From Warburgia ugandensis (Eukaryota; Streptophyta; Magnoliopsida; Canellales; Canellaceae): 64,000 nucleotides of DNA. A program made the position numbers and the translations under genes. The stretch lies in the NCBI GenBank assembly GCA_035236585.1, contig CP141130.1, positions 76,765,944-76,829,943 on the forward strand. Direction: 5' to 3'. Each line of letters opens with the position of its first letter. The first letter of the stretch is position 1. Of the stretch, positions 1 through 12,527 are shown piece after piece. Below the pieces are notes generated by a model that had not been told where the DNA came from, made no database searches, and was given only the letters and a program-made list of their open reading frames with translations.

Positions 1-945
1 CATTTGTTGGTGCATGTGGATGATATCATCCTGGAAGGAAACAGCCATAAGGCTATTGAAAGTTTCATTTGAGTCTTTCAATCACGATTTAGTCTCAAGG
101 ATCTTGGAGAATTACACTAGTTTCTGGGGATAGAGGTGCAGAAGACACGTAGAGGTATTCTTTTATCACAAGGAAATATATTCAAGATATTCTTTAAAAA
201 TCGCACATGTCAGACCCGAAACCCCTTGCATAGATGTCAACAACAAAAAATTTCTCTGAAATAGATGGCAAGCCTCTTAACTGATCTTCATGAGTATAAA
301 TGTGCTTGGAGCTCTTCAATATATCACTCACAACACCTGGCATGTCCTATGCTGTAAATCACGTACGTCAATATATGCACAATCCAACAGAAGATCATTG
401 GCAAGAAATCAAGAAAAAAATTTCGTTATCTTAAGGGCACAAGCTCACTTGGGCTAGAAATAACATGTTCTTCCTCTCTTCTTATGCAAATATATACAAA
501 CGCAGATTGGAAAGGCTATCTTGATGATGGAAAATCTTGGACCTAAATTGATATTCTGGTTAGCAAGAAGCAAGCAACAATTGGTAGATCATCCATATAA
601 TCTACGTGTCAAGCCCTTGCAAATGCAATGGCTGAAGTAATTTGGCTCACTTCTCTTCTTAAAGAACTTGGCATCTCTCATTCTCAACCACCAATTATAT
701 AGTGCGACAACTTAGGTGTTATATATCTTATAGCCAAACCAATATTGCATGCTCCTACTAAACACGTGGATGTCTACTTTCATTTTGTTCATGATCTAGT
801 GTTCAAGAAACTACTTGATGTTCAATACATATCGACCAATGATCATACAGCTGACGTCTTCGCCAAACCTCTCTCTAGACCGTTGGTTCACTTTGTTAAG
901 AGAAGTTAAAAACTTGTGCCGTGAATTCTTTACCTTGAGGGGCAT
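1..945 (+). pseudogene. Ty1/Copia polyprotein 3' part (RT end and RNase H), decayed
   Basis: The left edge cuts into a Copia pol gene. Reading frame 2 gives VHVDDIILEGNS, the catalytic Asp-Asp block of Copia reverse transcriptase, followed by the FLGIEV block. Further on come RNase H blocks: KKQATIGRSST, QALANAMAEVIWLTSLL, CDNLGVIYL, ILHAPTKHVDVYFHFVHD and ADVFAKPLSRP. In-frame stops interrupt it near 70, 120, 545 and 600 and before CDNLG, so it is dead. The RNase H end at about 909 is followed by a polypurine-like run (ttgagggg) and LTR-like sequence, the normal order for a plus-strand Copia element. The 5' part lies outside the window. Confidence 0.85.
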
Positions 946-1100
946 ATTAGAGAATGTAATAGTAACTTCTTACTAGGATTCTTTTTGGTCACTGGTTCAA
1001 ACCCTAATGCGATGCCAGATTCCTATAAATACAATTGTATACATCACTCACAAGCAAGAGAGCCACTCATCATTGCGTCACGTAAAATTATATGAGCCAC
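946..1100 (+). repeat. Probable 3' LTR remnant of the upstream Copia element
   Basis: This stretch directly follows the polypurine-like run after Copia RNase H, where a 3' LTR should start. It contains a TATA-like TATAAATA at 1024-1031, which would serve as the LTR promoter. No partner LTR is in the window, so the right end cannot be fixed. Confidence 0.45.
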
Positions 1101-1800
1101 TTACTATTCAAGTGAATGGGTAAGATCTATTACTCCTATGAGCTAGCCATGTTCTTAACCTTCCACAAAAGTCATCCAATTACCTTTCTAGCCTGTGCTA
1201 TCTTGTTATGCAAATGTGTCCCAAATTTTAAAATAAGATAGTTTTCATAATAGAATTTCTTTAATTAGCATGTGTAATGTCACTGCCTTTCCACAGATGA
1301 ACTAAACGTAATTGCCTCTTGATCCTATATAGATGTAATTAGTTCTCATAAACTTTTCATAACAAACCCCACAATTATTGCCCCTATGTTCGATACATCT
1401 TGAATAGTTCATGTTTGCAATCACAAAGTTATGCATTATACACCAACCTAAATCAAACTAAAATCTCTCTTATTAGAGAATATGTTGAAAATACATCTAG
1501 TATCTTCCTTCTAAATATGCTTTCTTCAGTCAAACAATACATCCAACTTTGATCTTATTACAATGTAATGTTCTAACCTCGAAAGACAAAAATAGATAGT
1601 CCCAAACTTTCATGATTTTTTAAGAGTCATCTTAGAACCATTCTCTATTTCACTTTTTCCAATGTGTTTTGTGTTCCTTTCCATTTATCAAAGAGTTTGG
1701 TAGTTGGTTCTTCAAATTTTCATAGATCAGCTTCATTCTAAATATTTAATTGTATGTTACATCTTCAATCCTAAAGAATATCTTCTCCATTAAAATTATA
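1101..1800. other. AT-rich intergenic sequence, nothing recognised
   Basis: No open frame, RNA gene or repeat family is recognisable here. It separates the Copia remnant from the antisense LINE. Confidence 0.4.
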
Positions 1801-2830
1801 TCATCATCATGAAATCTTTATCCCGATTAGGGGTTGGCTACATAATTCTTGTTCCTCAATTCCCCTCTATCAAGTGTCATGACCTCATTTAGTCCAAAAG
1901 TTTTTAAATATTTTCTTGTCACTTCTATCCACGTCCTTTTGGGCCATTCCCTTGTCCTTTTAGAGCCTTTGATTTGGATTGACTCATTCATAGCCGGAGT
2001 CATTTTCAATCTTGGACATATCTAAACTATTTAAGTCTACCCTCGCTCATCTTGTTACCTATTGGTGATACTCCTAAGTTTCCTATAATGTATTTATTTC
2101 TAAGTCTATCCCTTCTTGTCTTACTACTCATCTAATTTAACATCCTCATTTCAGTTACGCTCATTTTATGTATATGTTGTTCCTTCACTGCCCAACGCTC
2201 TAGTCCATAGAGCATGGTCTGCCTAGGAGCCATCTTATAAAAAAAAATAAAAAAAAATCAATTTGATTGGTACTCACTGACCATACAAAATTTCGGAGGC
2301 ACATCTCCAATTGTTCCAACCCACTTGGATTCTATACATGGTAACATCCCTTTGAATCTCTCCATCTCATGAATTATTTATCTCAAGTATCGAATGTGGT
2401 CTTTTGAGGGGACTTCTTAGTTATTAATCTCTAATGGTACTTCACTCCCACTCCTCTATTTGCTAAAATTCATTACATATAATGAGTCTTAGTTTGGAAA
2501 TTTTAAATCCTTTAAACTCATAGCATCTCTCTTCAACTCTCACTTTGTGTTTACTCCCTCCTTTGTCTTATTAATCAAAATTATATAATGTGCAAATAAT
2601 ATACACCATGAAATCTCCTCATATAGCTAGTTTGTTAACTCATGCATAACCAACATGAAAAGGTACAAGCTCAATGACAATCATTGGTGCAATCCTATAG
2701 TGGTAGGAAAATCATCAATCACTCTGCTAGTGGTCCTAATATTTCTTACTGCTCCCTCATAATATCTTCAATTATGTCTATATACTCCTATGAAACTGCT
2801 TTCTCATTGAACACACACCATATTTGTTGG
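1801..2830 (-). pseudogene. RTE-clade LINE reverse transcriptase, 3' part, antisense copy
   Basis: On the minus strand, 1827-2009 encodes SKRTREWPKRTWIEVTRKYL and a following LDRGELRNKNYVANP block. This is the conserved C-terminal end of plant RTE LINE polymerases (…GRPKKTW…K.DL…LDR..WR…). The element's 3' end is an ATC/GAT repeat at 1801-1811, typical for RTE. Upstream on the same strand (2030-2830) come pieces that correspond to the RT core. One is the segment before and around the F/Y-x-DD block, antisense at about 2580-2700. It is broken by many stops and by an A-rich insertion at about 2235-2260. The same family occurs at 12945-14570 and 47135-47870. Confidence 0.75.
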
Positions 2831-3619
2831 TATATAACAATGCACACCTCAATAAGATACCACTAAGAGTACCACAATGGTATGAGATTTGTATGACCAA
2901 TTTAGTATTGATGAGGTCATTAGGGATCGCAATGGTTACAAGAAGGAATAACAAGGGCTCGGGGGCAGTACCTCCGAGTAGCAAGGCCTAGGTGGCAACA
3001 CTATGGGGGTCCAAGAGGACAATGCCCCCTAGTTGCAGCCACCCCTATTGTCTATTCTGCAGCTATCATGTTAGAGGTCTGCTGAAAGGTCAAATCAATG
3101 GGCTGATTGGTGGAGAAGGCTATAAATTGGCATGCTACAAGCCTCCCAAGTGTATTGAAGATTTTTTTTGCTTTGTAGATCTTCTTTCATGTTGTTCTTT
3201 CTTCTTGTATATTCAGAAGCCATTGAAGCTCTGCTAGAGAGCACACAATTGGACAATCCATTGTTGTATTCTATTCTTATCAAATTGAAATATCAGTAGT
3301 GTTGAGTAGTATTGTCTTTCTCCTATATTGTTGTTTAGACGTTCTTGGTGCATACTTGTATCTTTACAATATTAACTCTTTAAGGACCCTATCATAGACT
3401 TTTTCTAAGTTAATAATTACTTTCTCCTCTTCCTACGTTTCTCTATCAATTGTTTAAGTAAGAAAATAGTTTCCATGGTATACATTTCAAGCATAAAACC
3501 AAACCAATTTTCCTATACACTCGTCTCATGTGTCATTAAATATATAAAACTATTTTCTCATAGGATAATGAGAAAATAAATAATTATGATCAAATACATT
3601 GTATCAATACCTCTAAATT
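2831..3619. other. Intergenic, no confident feature
   Basis: Only short frames of chance length are present on either strand. A GC-richer patch at 2940-3060 matches no family I know. The right part grades into the AT-rich start of a Gypsy-type LTR. Confidence 0.35.
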
Positions 3620-6600
3620 TTCTTACACAATTATATAATATTTATCAAGAATTTTATGAAAATTTAAAATTTAAATTTCTAGAAAATAATATTTATAGAG
3701 ATCAAATTGAAGATTAAAATATTAATAATTAAATAGTGGGTAAAAAATGGAATCCAATGACAAAGAATGCCCAAATTGGAGTTTGTATGAAAAAGTTATG
3801 AAGAATTGAAGTTGAGGGACATTTTAATAATTTTAGTAAGACCATTTATTTGATCTTTTTAAAACAGAAAGTGTGAAACATGTAAGGGCATTTTGATAAC
3901 AACATCCCTTGTCTCATCATGCCTACAGGGGTGGTGGTGTTTATGTCATGTTTTATACCCCTAGGATGTTTCTTCGCATTTTCCTCTTTTCCTTCTCATC
4001 TTGTCTCATTTTCACTAGCTTTTCCCCTCTCTTTTCTCCCCTTCACCCGAATCACCCATTTCCCGTTCCTCTTCAATATTTTTGGAGACACAACATGGCA
4101 AGACTCCACTAGCAACATCCAAGTAGGCCCCTCCTCTCCTTTCCTTCTGTTTTTCTTCCCCTCACTTAAGCTAGAGTAGTTATTTTGGTCAGCAAAGTGC
4201 AATAGGAGAAAACAGACATAGCTAGAAAAATCCACCTTAAAGACAACTCAAATGGATGATCTGTGCCTTCAATTCGATTCCTGGACCCTTAAAACCTTAG
4301 GAATGATGAAAATAGTTAAAATGCAGGCAATCTACACCACAGATCAAAAGTGCTTCATCCCTAATGGATGCTGCACCTAGGAAACACCTAGGTGGACGCA
4401 TAGTAGAATGAAAGTGTTGGACATGACCGCACGTGTGCAGACAAAGCCCATGTCAGTCTCAAGCAGCACGTGACGCCAGCACATCCTGGTGGCAGTGATG
4501 CACCTAGGCATGTCTTGGTGACCGTGATGTACCTAGACGCATTTGGGACATGCATCACAGATGCAGTGCATCTTGGTGACATCGTTCTATCTTGTTTTCG
4601 ATTCAAATTTTGATGTAGACCACTAAAACTCATCTAAAACTGAAAATCTTCAATTCTAGGGGCTATATAAACCCAAATTTTGATCCAAGACATCCATAGG
4701 ATTCATCTTGATGAAATGAACCTAATTTTGTAATTGAGACTTAGATTTAACTATTTTTTTACTTAATTAAAATCTAAAAATCATTGGATGACCCAAATTG
4801 GCCAGATCAGAGGATGATTAGGCCTTGAAAATTAATAAATTAAATTATTTAATAAGTGAATTGAGGGATTTAATTATCAGATCATATAATTTATTCTAAA
4901 TTATGATCCAAATCATTAAATGAGGTAAGAACCATAAATCTAACTGATCAAAGATTGATTTGTCTGTCAGATCAACAGATTGGCTATTAGTACACATGTG
5001 GACCTTAGAAAATATTGGATTGAGGTATGTGAGGATGTTTAAAATGATCCAACAATTGGATTGTCCCAAAAACTATGGATTAAGTAAGAACGAACTTTAA
5101 AAGCCATGAGAACTGTTGATCTAATTAATCAAGATCGGATCTAACCATCTAATTGTTGGATTGACTATGAAAATAGAAGAGAGAATAGTGACAAGACATT
5201 GATCACTGGGATTATAGAAAACTGAATGATCTGGACCATTGATTTGTGACCTACACCCAAGATCAAGGATTAAAAAAATTATTAAGGAAAATTGGATTTT
5301 AACTAGTGATAAATGAACACTAAATCACCTAGATCAAGGAGGATCTGAAGTGATATGAGAAGGAATGAACAATGTTGAGCACTAAGTGATGGATTATGTT
5401 ATGTGTGATTTAGACAGGTGCATCAGATCGTGCTAATTAAGAAGAGGCACTCCTGAGAGAGTTGGTTCTCATTATGGTAGGTGACAACATTTAATATCGA
5501 TATATTATTTAAAACCACAGATGTTCATTGGGTGATTTTATGTATACCAATGATTTGATACATGTTTATTGGCTTTATGACTTTGAGACCATTAGTCAAC
5601 ATGTATGGTTATACTTGTGCACGATCATTCCAATTTATATGTTTTCCATGGTCTCATGGTTATTAAGATATCATGGTCTTTGATTTATTTCTTTTACTGG
5701 AATTGTTTATCTATGATTTATTTGTTTTATTAGAATTGTTTATTTGAGATTAACCCCATGGTGAGGGCAGTGCTCTGGGATGGTGAGTCACAGGCACTCT
5801 TGTACTTTTTGCATTAGACATGACTCATTATCGATTGTTTTGGGATGTTAAGTGAATTTCATATTTTCACATATTTATGATGGGTGCTTCTGGTTGATGG
5901 ATGTAGTGCTAAGAGGGTTGTGGGGTTGGCCACCTACCCTCTAACTTGACAAAATGATTTGACACCTGCCCCAAAAGGAAAAAAATTCGTAGGGAGTGAT
6001 ATCATGGGTGGTCCACACTATAGGTTCAATCCCCCCATGCATGACGAGCATTCAATCTCCCATTCTGATGTCAATAGAGAGCGGCAGTTGGTAGACTTGG
6101 GAATTGGTTAACATTACAGCATGTGATCCATATGTTTATTTGGCATTTTATGTAGCATTATGAGCATACCTGGATTTATATATATATCTTGATGTTCCCA
6201 TGGTATGACGAAACATGAAAGATTGATATGAGTACTCATGACTGGATGGGAGAGTGTATTGTGCACTTGTAGGACACAAATGGATTGTGTACCCTTCTAT
6301 TCATGGCATGTCCTTGTATTTTGCTGTGAAGGATTTGCTCACACTTGCCACTTTCAAATTTATGAGCCATGATTTATACCATGTTATTATGTCATATTGA
6401 TTTTAATCATGTAGTTCTCATGATTTATATGAGGCCATATTTGCAGTACTGTATTCTAGTTTTGATGTGAATTAATATGTGGATGATGTCATTGTTTATG
6501 GGACTTGGCTATTGAGTTTTCATTCCATTACCACATCTATAAGTTTATTATGAGATCTCGTATTTTATCTATGACAGTACCAGTATCTTTTTGTTGAATA

Positions 6601-7168
6601 TTAAATGTCTACATACCTACACAAAGTGATAGCTTGTTGAGGCATTACTGTTTTTTTTTGCAATGCCTCAAATATAGAGCAGGATACTAGGAAGGGCAAA
6701 TAGGTGAAGGATCAATGAAAATAGCGAGGACCACTAGAGCATTTTGAGATGGTCATACAGATGTAAGCAATTGATTTGACATCTTTTTGGACTTTTATAT
6801 GGGTTATGTATACTTAAATGTTCCTTTACATATACTTTACACTTGTGGACGTGGTCTCACGGATGGATGTTGAGTCATGATGTACATGCCCTAGTTCTTG
6901 ATGATTTTAGCATTTCTAGTATTATTAATTGTGATTTCCAATGTGGTTTTCATGCAGTCACATATAATATGTCTTAAGTTATATGTTGGTATTATTTCTT
7001 CGCAATTGTGTTATCGTATTTTCTCATGGTCATTTAATGCTTGGAGGTTTGAAAAAAAATGTGTTGTTAATTAGATTTTAATATTTTTGAAACAATTTTA
7101 ATATATTGATATTTGCACTAAAGGATCCCACCTATTATATATATAGCGTTTAAAATCTCAAGGCATCA
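3620..7168 (+). repeat. Degenerate Gypsy-type long terminal repeat, plus orientation
   Basis: Several blocks match, in reverse orientation, the solo LTR at 34874-37770. Block 5970-6105 (starting tggtccacactataggttc) corresponds to the complement of 35780-35880. Block 6605-6690 (tacctacacaaagtgatagc…gcaatgcctcaaatatagag) corresponds to the complement of 35345-35420. The end at 7147-7168 (tttaaaatctcaaggcatcaca) corresponds to the complement of the solo-LTR terminus at 34874. Near 3790-3830, gaaaaagttatgaagaattg resembles the region near the other end of the family. The right end is fairly clear. The left end is a guess, because no TG terminus or target duplication is visible. No polymerase coding sequence is present, so it is probably a solo or truncated LTR. 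Confidence 0.55.
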
Positions 7169-7723
7169 CACACGTGTATATCATAAAATAAACTCATGTC
7201 AACTATCCAACATGTAAATATGATCTATGAGTTTCTAATTTCATCACATGAAATAAAGTTGTTTAATTTTCTTTCCACGCCCCAAAAGTAGAGGAAGGCC
7301 TTATAAAGGGAAGCATATACTCCCTTACTTTTATAATAGGCGATATGGAATAAAATTCCTTTTAATTTTACGAAAAAATATAACAATTCTCTACTTGTTT
7401 TAATGTTAAAATCCCCAATTCTTTTTTTTAATAAAAGGAAAACTCCACTTGTTTTGAAGTTAAAAGACTCCAATAGCAGAATAAGCAAAGAAAGTTGATT
7501 AGTGATGGCATTCTTTTAAAATTTTACTCCAATAATATGTATAGTTTTGTCGCTTCCAAGATGTTTCTTCACTTGTCAGTTTTCCATTTTGTCTTAGAAA
7601 CGTGTGACAACAAAATTAGGCGGCATACATAAGAAACGCACCCATATTTTCCAGTCCTTTCCCTGAAAACGTTGGATTCCTGTAGTACATACACTGCCAA
7701 AATCAGCCAAATGGTGCGCGTGT

Positions 7724-7731
7724 TGCATGCA
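7724..7731 (+). promoter_or_regulatory. RY element, palindromic TGCATGCA
   Basis: A perfect TGCATGCA palindrome about 1.38 kb upstream of the ABI3 start codon. RY repeats are the DNA site of B3-domain AFL/ABI3 proteins (family knowledge). A second RY core is at 7922-7927. Short motifs occur by chance, so function is inference. Confidence 0.45.
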
Positions 7732-7921
7732 TCGCATTCGCATCTATTGCACTCATAACGCTCCCACATCCCACTCCCAATCCCGCCAAACCATTTCGAT
7801 AACATTACTGTCTATCCCTTGGACATGTCTGAATAATTACATCGCGCGGAACGCCCGCACCTAAAAATACCGGCGTGACGGAAACCAAGCGGTCTTAGCA
7901 ACCCACCTGTGCCGCTGCTGG

Positions 7922-7927
7922 CATGCA
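7922..7927 (+). promoter_or_regulatory. RY core CATGCA, second copy
   Basis: CATGCA inside ggcatgcattt, about 1.19 kb upstream of the ABI3 start codon and 196 bp from the first RY element. Candidate B3-protein site only. Confidence 0.4.
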
Positions 7928-8741
7928 TTTGTCACACCTTTCTGTCGTCCCGCAGCAAGGCACTGGCCCACAGTAAATAATACATGACTACAAAAATGTT
8001 ATCTGCACCCTCACAAAATTGTTATCTGTTCCTTTTTTCCCCATTCAGGATAGATGTACTTATGTTGGACAAAAGGAAGCAGCAGCCAACCCGCACAAAA
8101 ACGCACGCTCCAACACTAAATCCGAAAATCCAATGAGACAAAACAGTTTGGTGCCCGAATGGATTTTCAAGGTGTAAATGAGGAATCCAACCACTTACCA
8201 GAAATAGAATAAGAGGTAAGGAAAAGAAGGAACAGCGCCAAATAGAGAAGCAGGTGACGTATGAAAGAATAAGAGGCAACGGCGAGCCACGAATATGGCT
8301 CGCCGTTTAAACAACGAGTAGGGACAAACCCTGTGCGAGGACGATTCAAAGGAGGAGGAGGTCACTGCATTTGTATTTTGCCATTACACAAGGGAAGAAA
8401 AGAAAAAATTTAATAGTTCCGCTGCAAACACCGCTGCTAGCACCATTTAGCTGCTTACGCATGGCGGATGGCGCACAATCCGGAGAGAGAAGAGAGCTGC
8501 TTCAATACCCCCAACTATTCTTTTACTTTGGGCTTCTCCAGAAGGAATAATAAAATCTGTTTTTAGCCCTCTTTCTTATTCTCTGTCTCATTTTCTCCCT
8601 TTCCTTTGAACTTATCCTCCCCTGCAAGATAGAGAAAAGAACCTCGCCTGAGCTCCGGGAAGACTGCTCAAGATCTGAACGTTTTCTGGCTCTGGCTTCA
8701 GACATACAAACAACAGAGAGAGAGAGACGGTAGCTTTTGTG

Positions 8742-8762
8742 ATGGCAGCGATGCTTCTATAA
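8742..8762 (+). other. Upstream ORF 1 in the ABI3 leader (MAAMLL)
   Basis: ATG at 8742 opens a six-codon frame ending in TAA at 8760-8762, about 350 nt before the ABI3 start. It lies in the GA-containing, probably transcribed leader. A second in-frame ATG is at 8751. The Arabidopsis ABI3 leader is long and represses expression (established). Whether this uORF is translated is not shown. Confidence 0.4.
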
Positions 8763-8813
8763 GTGGGTTTCGTGGTCTGATCTACCGCTCATCCTCTACT
8801 ACCTGCTATTCTG

Positions 8814-9104
8814 GTGAGTAGGGAATGTCACTCTTTTCTGCTCTTTCCTTGTTGGGCTGTTTGTGTTTTTTTCACTGTAGAAAGGATAATGGCGAGAAAA
8901 CAATTAAAAATAGGAGGGAAGTCACTGTCGATGTCTAAGCAGCAGTGATAGTTTCTGCTGCTTCTAGTTAGGGCAAGAACATCAGCTTCTGTTGTGGGGT
9001 TATTATTTTAGGTTTTTCCGTACTGAATTACCTTTTTTTTGCTCTTTCCGTAAGAATATAAGAGGGTACTGTAGAAAGACCCACCACCACCACCTTGTGT
9101 TTTA
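8814..9104 (+). other. Possible 5' UTR intron of ABI3
   Basis: The sequence ttctg|gtgagtag at about 8812-8820 is a near-perfect plant 5' splice site. Downstream AGs after pyrimidine- or T-rich stretches occur at about 9010 (tattttag), about 9072 (gtactgtag) and 9104 (tgtgttttag). The last lies only 8 nt before the start codon. Splicing would remove the 37-codon uORF at 8825-8938. Transcript data would decide. Confidence 0.35.
8825..8938 (+). other. Upstream ORF 2 in the ABI3 leader (37 codons)
   Basis: ATG at 8825 opens 37 codons to TAA at 8936-8938. It starts 11 nt after the candidate 5' splice site at 8814, so it would be present only in leaders where the putative UTR intron is kept. The predicted peptide begins MSLFSALSLLGCLCFF and has no known family. 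Confidence 0.35.
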
Positions 9105-9112
9105 GAGCAAAA

Positions 9113-11489
9113 ATGGAGAACATGCGAACACATGCAGAAGAGTTTGAAGAAGAAAGCGAGAGCGACCTCCAGCAAATGCTCCTTTCTGATCCAATCCAGG
9201 AAAACCCTGAAATGATACTCAAAGAAGGAGTCGATGAGAGTGCAGGAGAGATTCAGGATGACCCGATCTTTCTGTATCAAGAGCTCAATTTTTATGCGGA
9301 TGCCGATTTTCCCTCTCTTTCAATTTGTTCAAGTTCCTCTTTATCTACCCGTTGTTCCTCTGCTTCCTCTTCTTCATCGAATTCCTTGGCCAAAATAACG
9401 GCCGAAATAGAGGAAGGGATTGAAAAGCAAGATGCCCCGGACGATCTGGGCTTTCCAGATATTCTGCAACAACCGCCGGAGGATAATCATCCATCTGTTG
9501 AAAATGATGGCATGGACGTTCTTGATAGTTTTGGCCAGATGGGTCTGCTTGACGCGAGGGATATGTGGGATCCTGCCACTTTGTTTCCGGAAAATGGAGA
9601 AGAAAACAATTGCTTCCAACAGGAAGAACACCAGCAACTCGTAAACGTTGAAGACAATGGAGAAAACAAACCATCTGAAGATCTGGCCATGATCTTCTTC
9701 GAATGGCTGAAATCCAACAAGGAATCCATATCTCCCGACGATCTCAGGAGCATCAAACTTAAGAGATCCACCATTGAGTGTGCTGCTAAACGTTTAGGCG
9801 GTGGGAAAGAAGGCATGATGCAGCTCTTGAAACTTATACTTACATGGGTACAGAATCACCATCTTCAGAAGAAGCGCAACAGGGAACAACAAGAGGGATT
9901 GCAATATCAACTTCCCTTCCAAAGTCAACAGAAACAGCCTTTTCCCGTTCAAGTTCCATATCCTAATCCTAACCCCATGGATGCTTCTAACCCTTACTGC
10001 AACGCTAACTCAACCTACCTTTCTAACCCTTCCACCCCTCCTTACCCTCCCCCGATAATGGGCAACATGCCGGATTCCTGCGTGTATCCCGGTGCAATGC
10101 CTTCTCCTACCAATAACAACTTCTCACCGTCGCCGGATTATCAGATGACGGAGACGACCCATTTCTCTTCTTCCTCTCAATACCCTTCCTATTCTGATCC
10201 AGCCACCTCTCCACAGTTCTTCCCTAATCAGTATATCACCAATCAGATGTTCCCTGGGCATGGAGAGAGGTTTTTGAAAATGGGTTCTTCTGCTACTAAA
10301 GAAGCAAGGAAGAAAAGGATGGCTAGACAGAAAAGGGTTTTCTCTCACCATCATCATATTCACCACCGGAATCAGAATCATCACCCCTCCAGCGGCAGTC
10401 AGCACTCAAGACTTGCCGTCGATAGCATCTGTGCTCCGGCAGGGCAAAATAATAGTTGGTCCATTTCGAATTCTTCCTCCGCTTCTTCCACGCAGGTGCC
10501 CATGTTACCGACGCATAATCCACTTCCTGTCGCTGATCCGACCGCAACTCAACAGCGGCAGCTTCCTTTTGATAGGCGTCAGGTTAGTTTTTCTTTTCTT
10601 GCTCTTTATTTTTAGTTTTTATCTTCTTCTTTTTTTCCGGCCTCCTATGCATAAATAAAGTTTCTGCATATGGTTTTCTAGGGTTGGAAGCCGGAGAAGA
10701 ACATTAGGTTTTTGCTGCAGAAGGTATTGAAGCAAAGTGATGTGGGCAACCTCGGAAGGATTGTTCTACCCAAAGTAATTGATTCTTTCTCTAACCCATA
10801 TATAATTTAGGATTTTTTATCTATTTATCATTTTTAATGTAATCACTCTTTAAAAAAATTTAAATCCTTGTTTTTCGATCAGAAGGAGGCAGAAATCCAT
10901 CTCCCGGAGCTGGATGCTAGAGACGGGATCCCCATTGCCATGGAAGACATCGGTACATCCCAAGTCTGGAACATGCGTTACAGGTTAAAGATTTTTATCT
11001 TTTGAACAATGAGAAATACCTGCATGTAAAATATGTTAGTTGCTTATTGAGTTGGATTTGCTGTTTATATCAGATTCTGGCCCAACAACAAAAGCAGGAT
11101 GTATCTTCTTGAAAACACAGGTTACATACCCTGAGCTATTTGGCCCCTTTCCCCTTAGATTTTTGCATGAATTTGGTTGTCGTTTTCATTGTTTTCAGGA
11201 GATTTCGTGCGGTCAAATGGTCTTCAAGAGGGGGACTTCATTGTCCTTTATTCTGACCTTAAATGCAGCAAATACGTACGCATAATGTCCCCTCTTCTCA
11301 TGTTTTCTTCTTTCTGTGTTCCATTTGCTCCATTCTAAATTCTCAAGGGAACCAAAAAACAAATTACAGATGATTCGGGGAGTAAAAGTGCGGGAGCAGG
11401 AAGTAAAATCGAATGCAAAAGGTCCAGGAAAAACACAGAAAAATATGCTTGGCGCCCCTTCTTCATCTGCCATGGAAACAGCTTCTTGA
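9113..11489 (+). CDS. ABI3: ABI3/VP1-type B3-domain transcription factor
   Basis: Six exons: 9113-10582, 10682-10774, 10883-10983, 11074-11120, 11199-11275 and 11370-11489. All introns are GT-AG and phases agree, giving 635 aa. ABI3/VP1 proteins activate seed-maturation and ABA-responsive genes in the nucleus. An acidic N-terminal A1 region includes residues 49-75 (DDPIFLY…ADFPSLS plus a Ser run). B1 is at about 189-254 ([20 protein letters not shown], then [20 protein letters not shown]). B2 is at about 392-408 ([15 protein letters not shown]), followed by a His-rich patch. The B3 DNA-binding domain is at about 490-605 ([75 protein letters not shown]). B1-B2-B3 order is diagnostic for ABI3/VP1 rather than FUS3 or LEC2. 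I chose the ATG at 9113; 9122 is an alternative. Several known homologues are about 700 aa or more, so this one is short; the tail after B3 is only about 30 residues. No frameshift or missing motif was seen. Confidence 0.95.
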
Positions 11490-12527
11490 CTCGGAATAAC
11501 AGGAGCAAATAAGTGATTAACCCAATTCAGCATTGCTCTCTTTTCTCTCCCTCCAATTTTATGAGCACATTTTGATTGTGGGTCTGTAAATAACTTCTGC
11601 AGGTATTTTTGGAAGTACTACACATCGCGATTCTCAGGAGCTGTATTTTTTGCGGTGCTCTTGGTTACCATACTTGGAACCCGGCTTTTCATTGTGTTCT
11701 TCTTCCCATTGGAGTAGGAATGTGGATTTCAGGTTTAACTCCTGCAATTTTTGATCCCTTAGAGTGCATATAAAAAGAAAGTGGACTTTGATTCTAGTTG
11801 TTCTTATGTCTGTAATTAATGTAATTCAGTGGCTGGAGTTATGTTACTATTTCATGACTCCTTACATGCAGAACCTGTTTTGAAATGTGTGTGTGTTATT
11901 TCATTGTGGGTTGTTGCTGTGAAAATCTAGTGTCTCATTGACAAATTGAAATCTCTGCAGCAGCAGTAGAGGATGCATCGTTTCAGTTAGGTATTTTTTT
12001 GGCACAAACAAAAATGCAGCAGACAAAGAATGAAATACATTGGGAATTTTTCTGTTGAGTTGCATTCTTTCTTTGCAAATGGCTGTCATATGTTGGTGTG
12101 AGGAAAACCTCCATGTTACAGGATTGAATATTGCAGGAGAAAGAGAATTCTACAGACAAGCACCGGGAGTCAATGCAGTTCATATTCCGTGTTTAAACTG
12201 TGAGGAGTTGGTTGGTCTTTACCAGGGCTGAAACATTTTAAAATATTTCCATATGTTTCCTTTTCTGTTATTCACTGACAAAACGAGCAACAACTGGAAG
12301 GGGTGGTAACAGGACAAATTCAGTCTTATGTGCCTCTGGTGTTGAATAAGTTGAGACTCCTTTTGGCTCTTCGTAGCACTCCAAATTAATGGTGCGGGAG
12401 GGTGATAAGTAACTTGGTGGGAAGATTTGCAAATGGCTAGGCGAGTGTGGATGGGATATAGCATCCAACATTTCAGAAGAAAGACGAAATTTCGGCCCTG
12501 CTTTACCTCTATCAGTGACTTTGTTTG
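11490..12527. other. ABI3 3' flank, no further gene
   Basis: The first few hundred bases after the TGA at 11487-11489 are probably 3' UTR. The polyadenylation site is not clear. The remaining frames are short and without recognisable motifs. Sequence after about 12500 passes into the LTR of the next Copia element. Confidence 0.4.

Larger units (their letters stand above)
7169..8741 (+). promoter_or_regulatory. Upstream region of ABI3, including putative promoter and leader start
   Basis: About 1.5 kb lies between the Gypsy LTR end and the ABI3 leader. It is richer in G+C than the surroundings from 7600 on, as is common for a plant promoter. It has two RY motifs (CATGCA) at 7726-7731 and 7922-7927 and an ACGT-core site (ACGTGT) at 7600-7605, which fits an ABRE-type element. 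A short GA tract at 8717-8728 is typical of a plant 5' leader. No transcription start can be fixed from sequence alone. Reverse-strand frames in this stretch look like chance. Confidence 0.5.

Noticed and set aside
9345..9816. Reverse-strand frames of about 109 codons
   Set aside because: They are antisense shadows of ABI3 exon 1.
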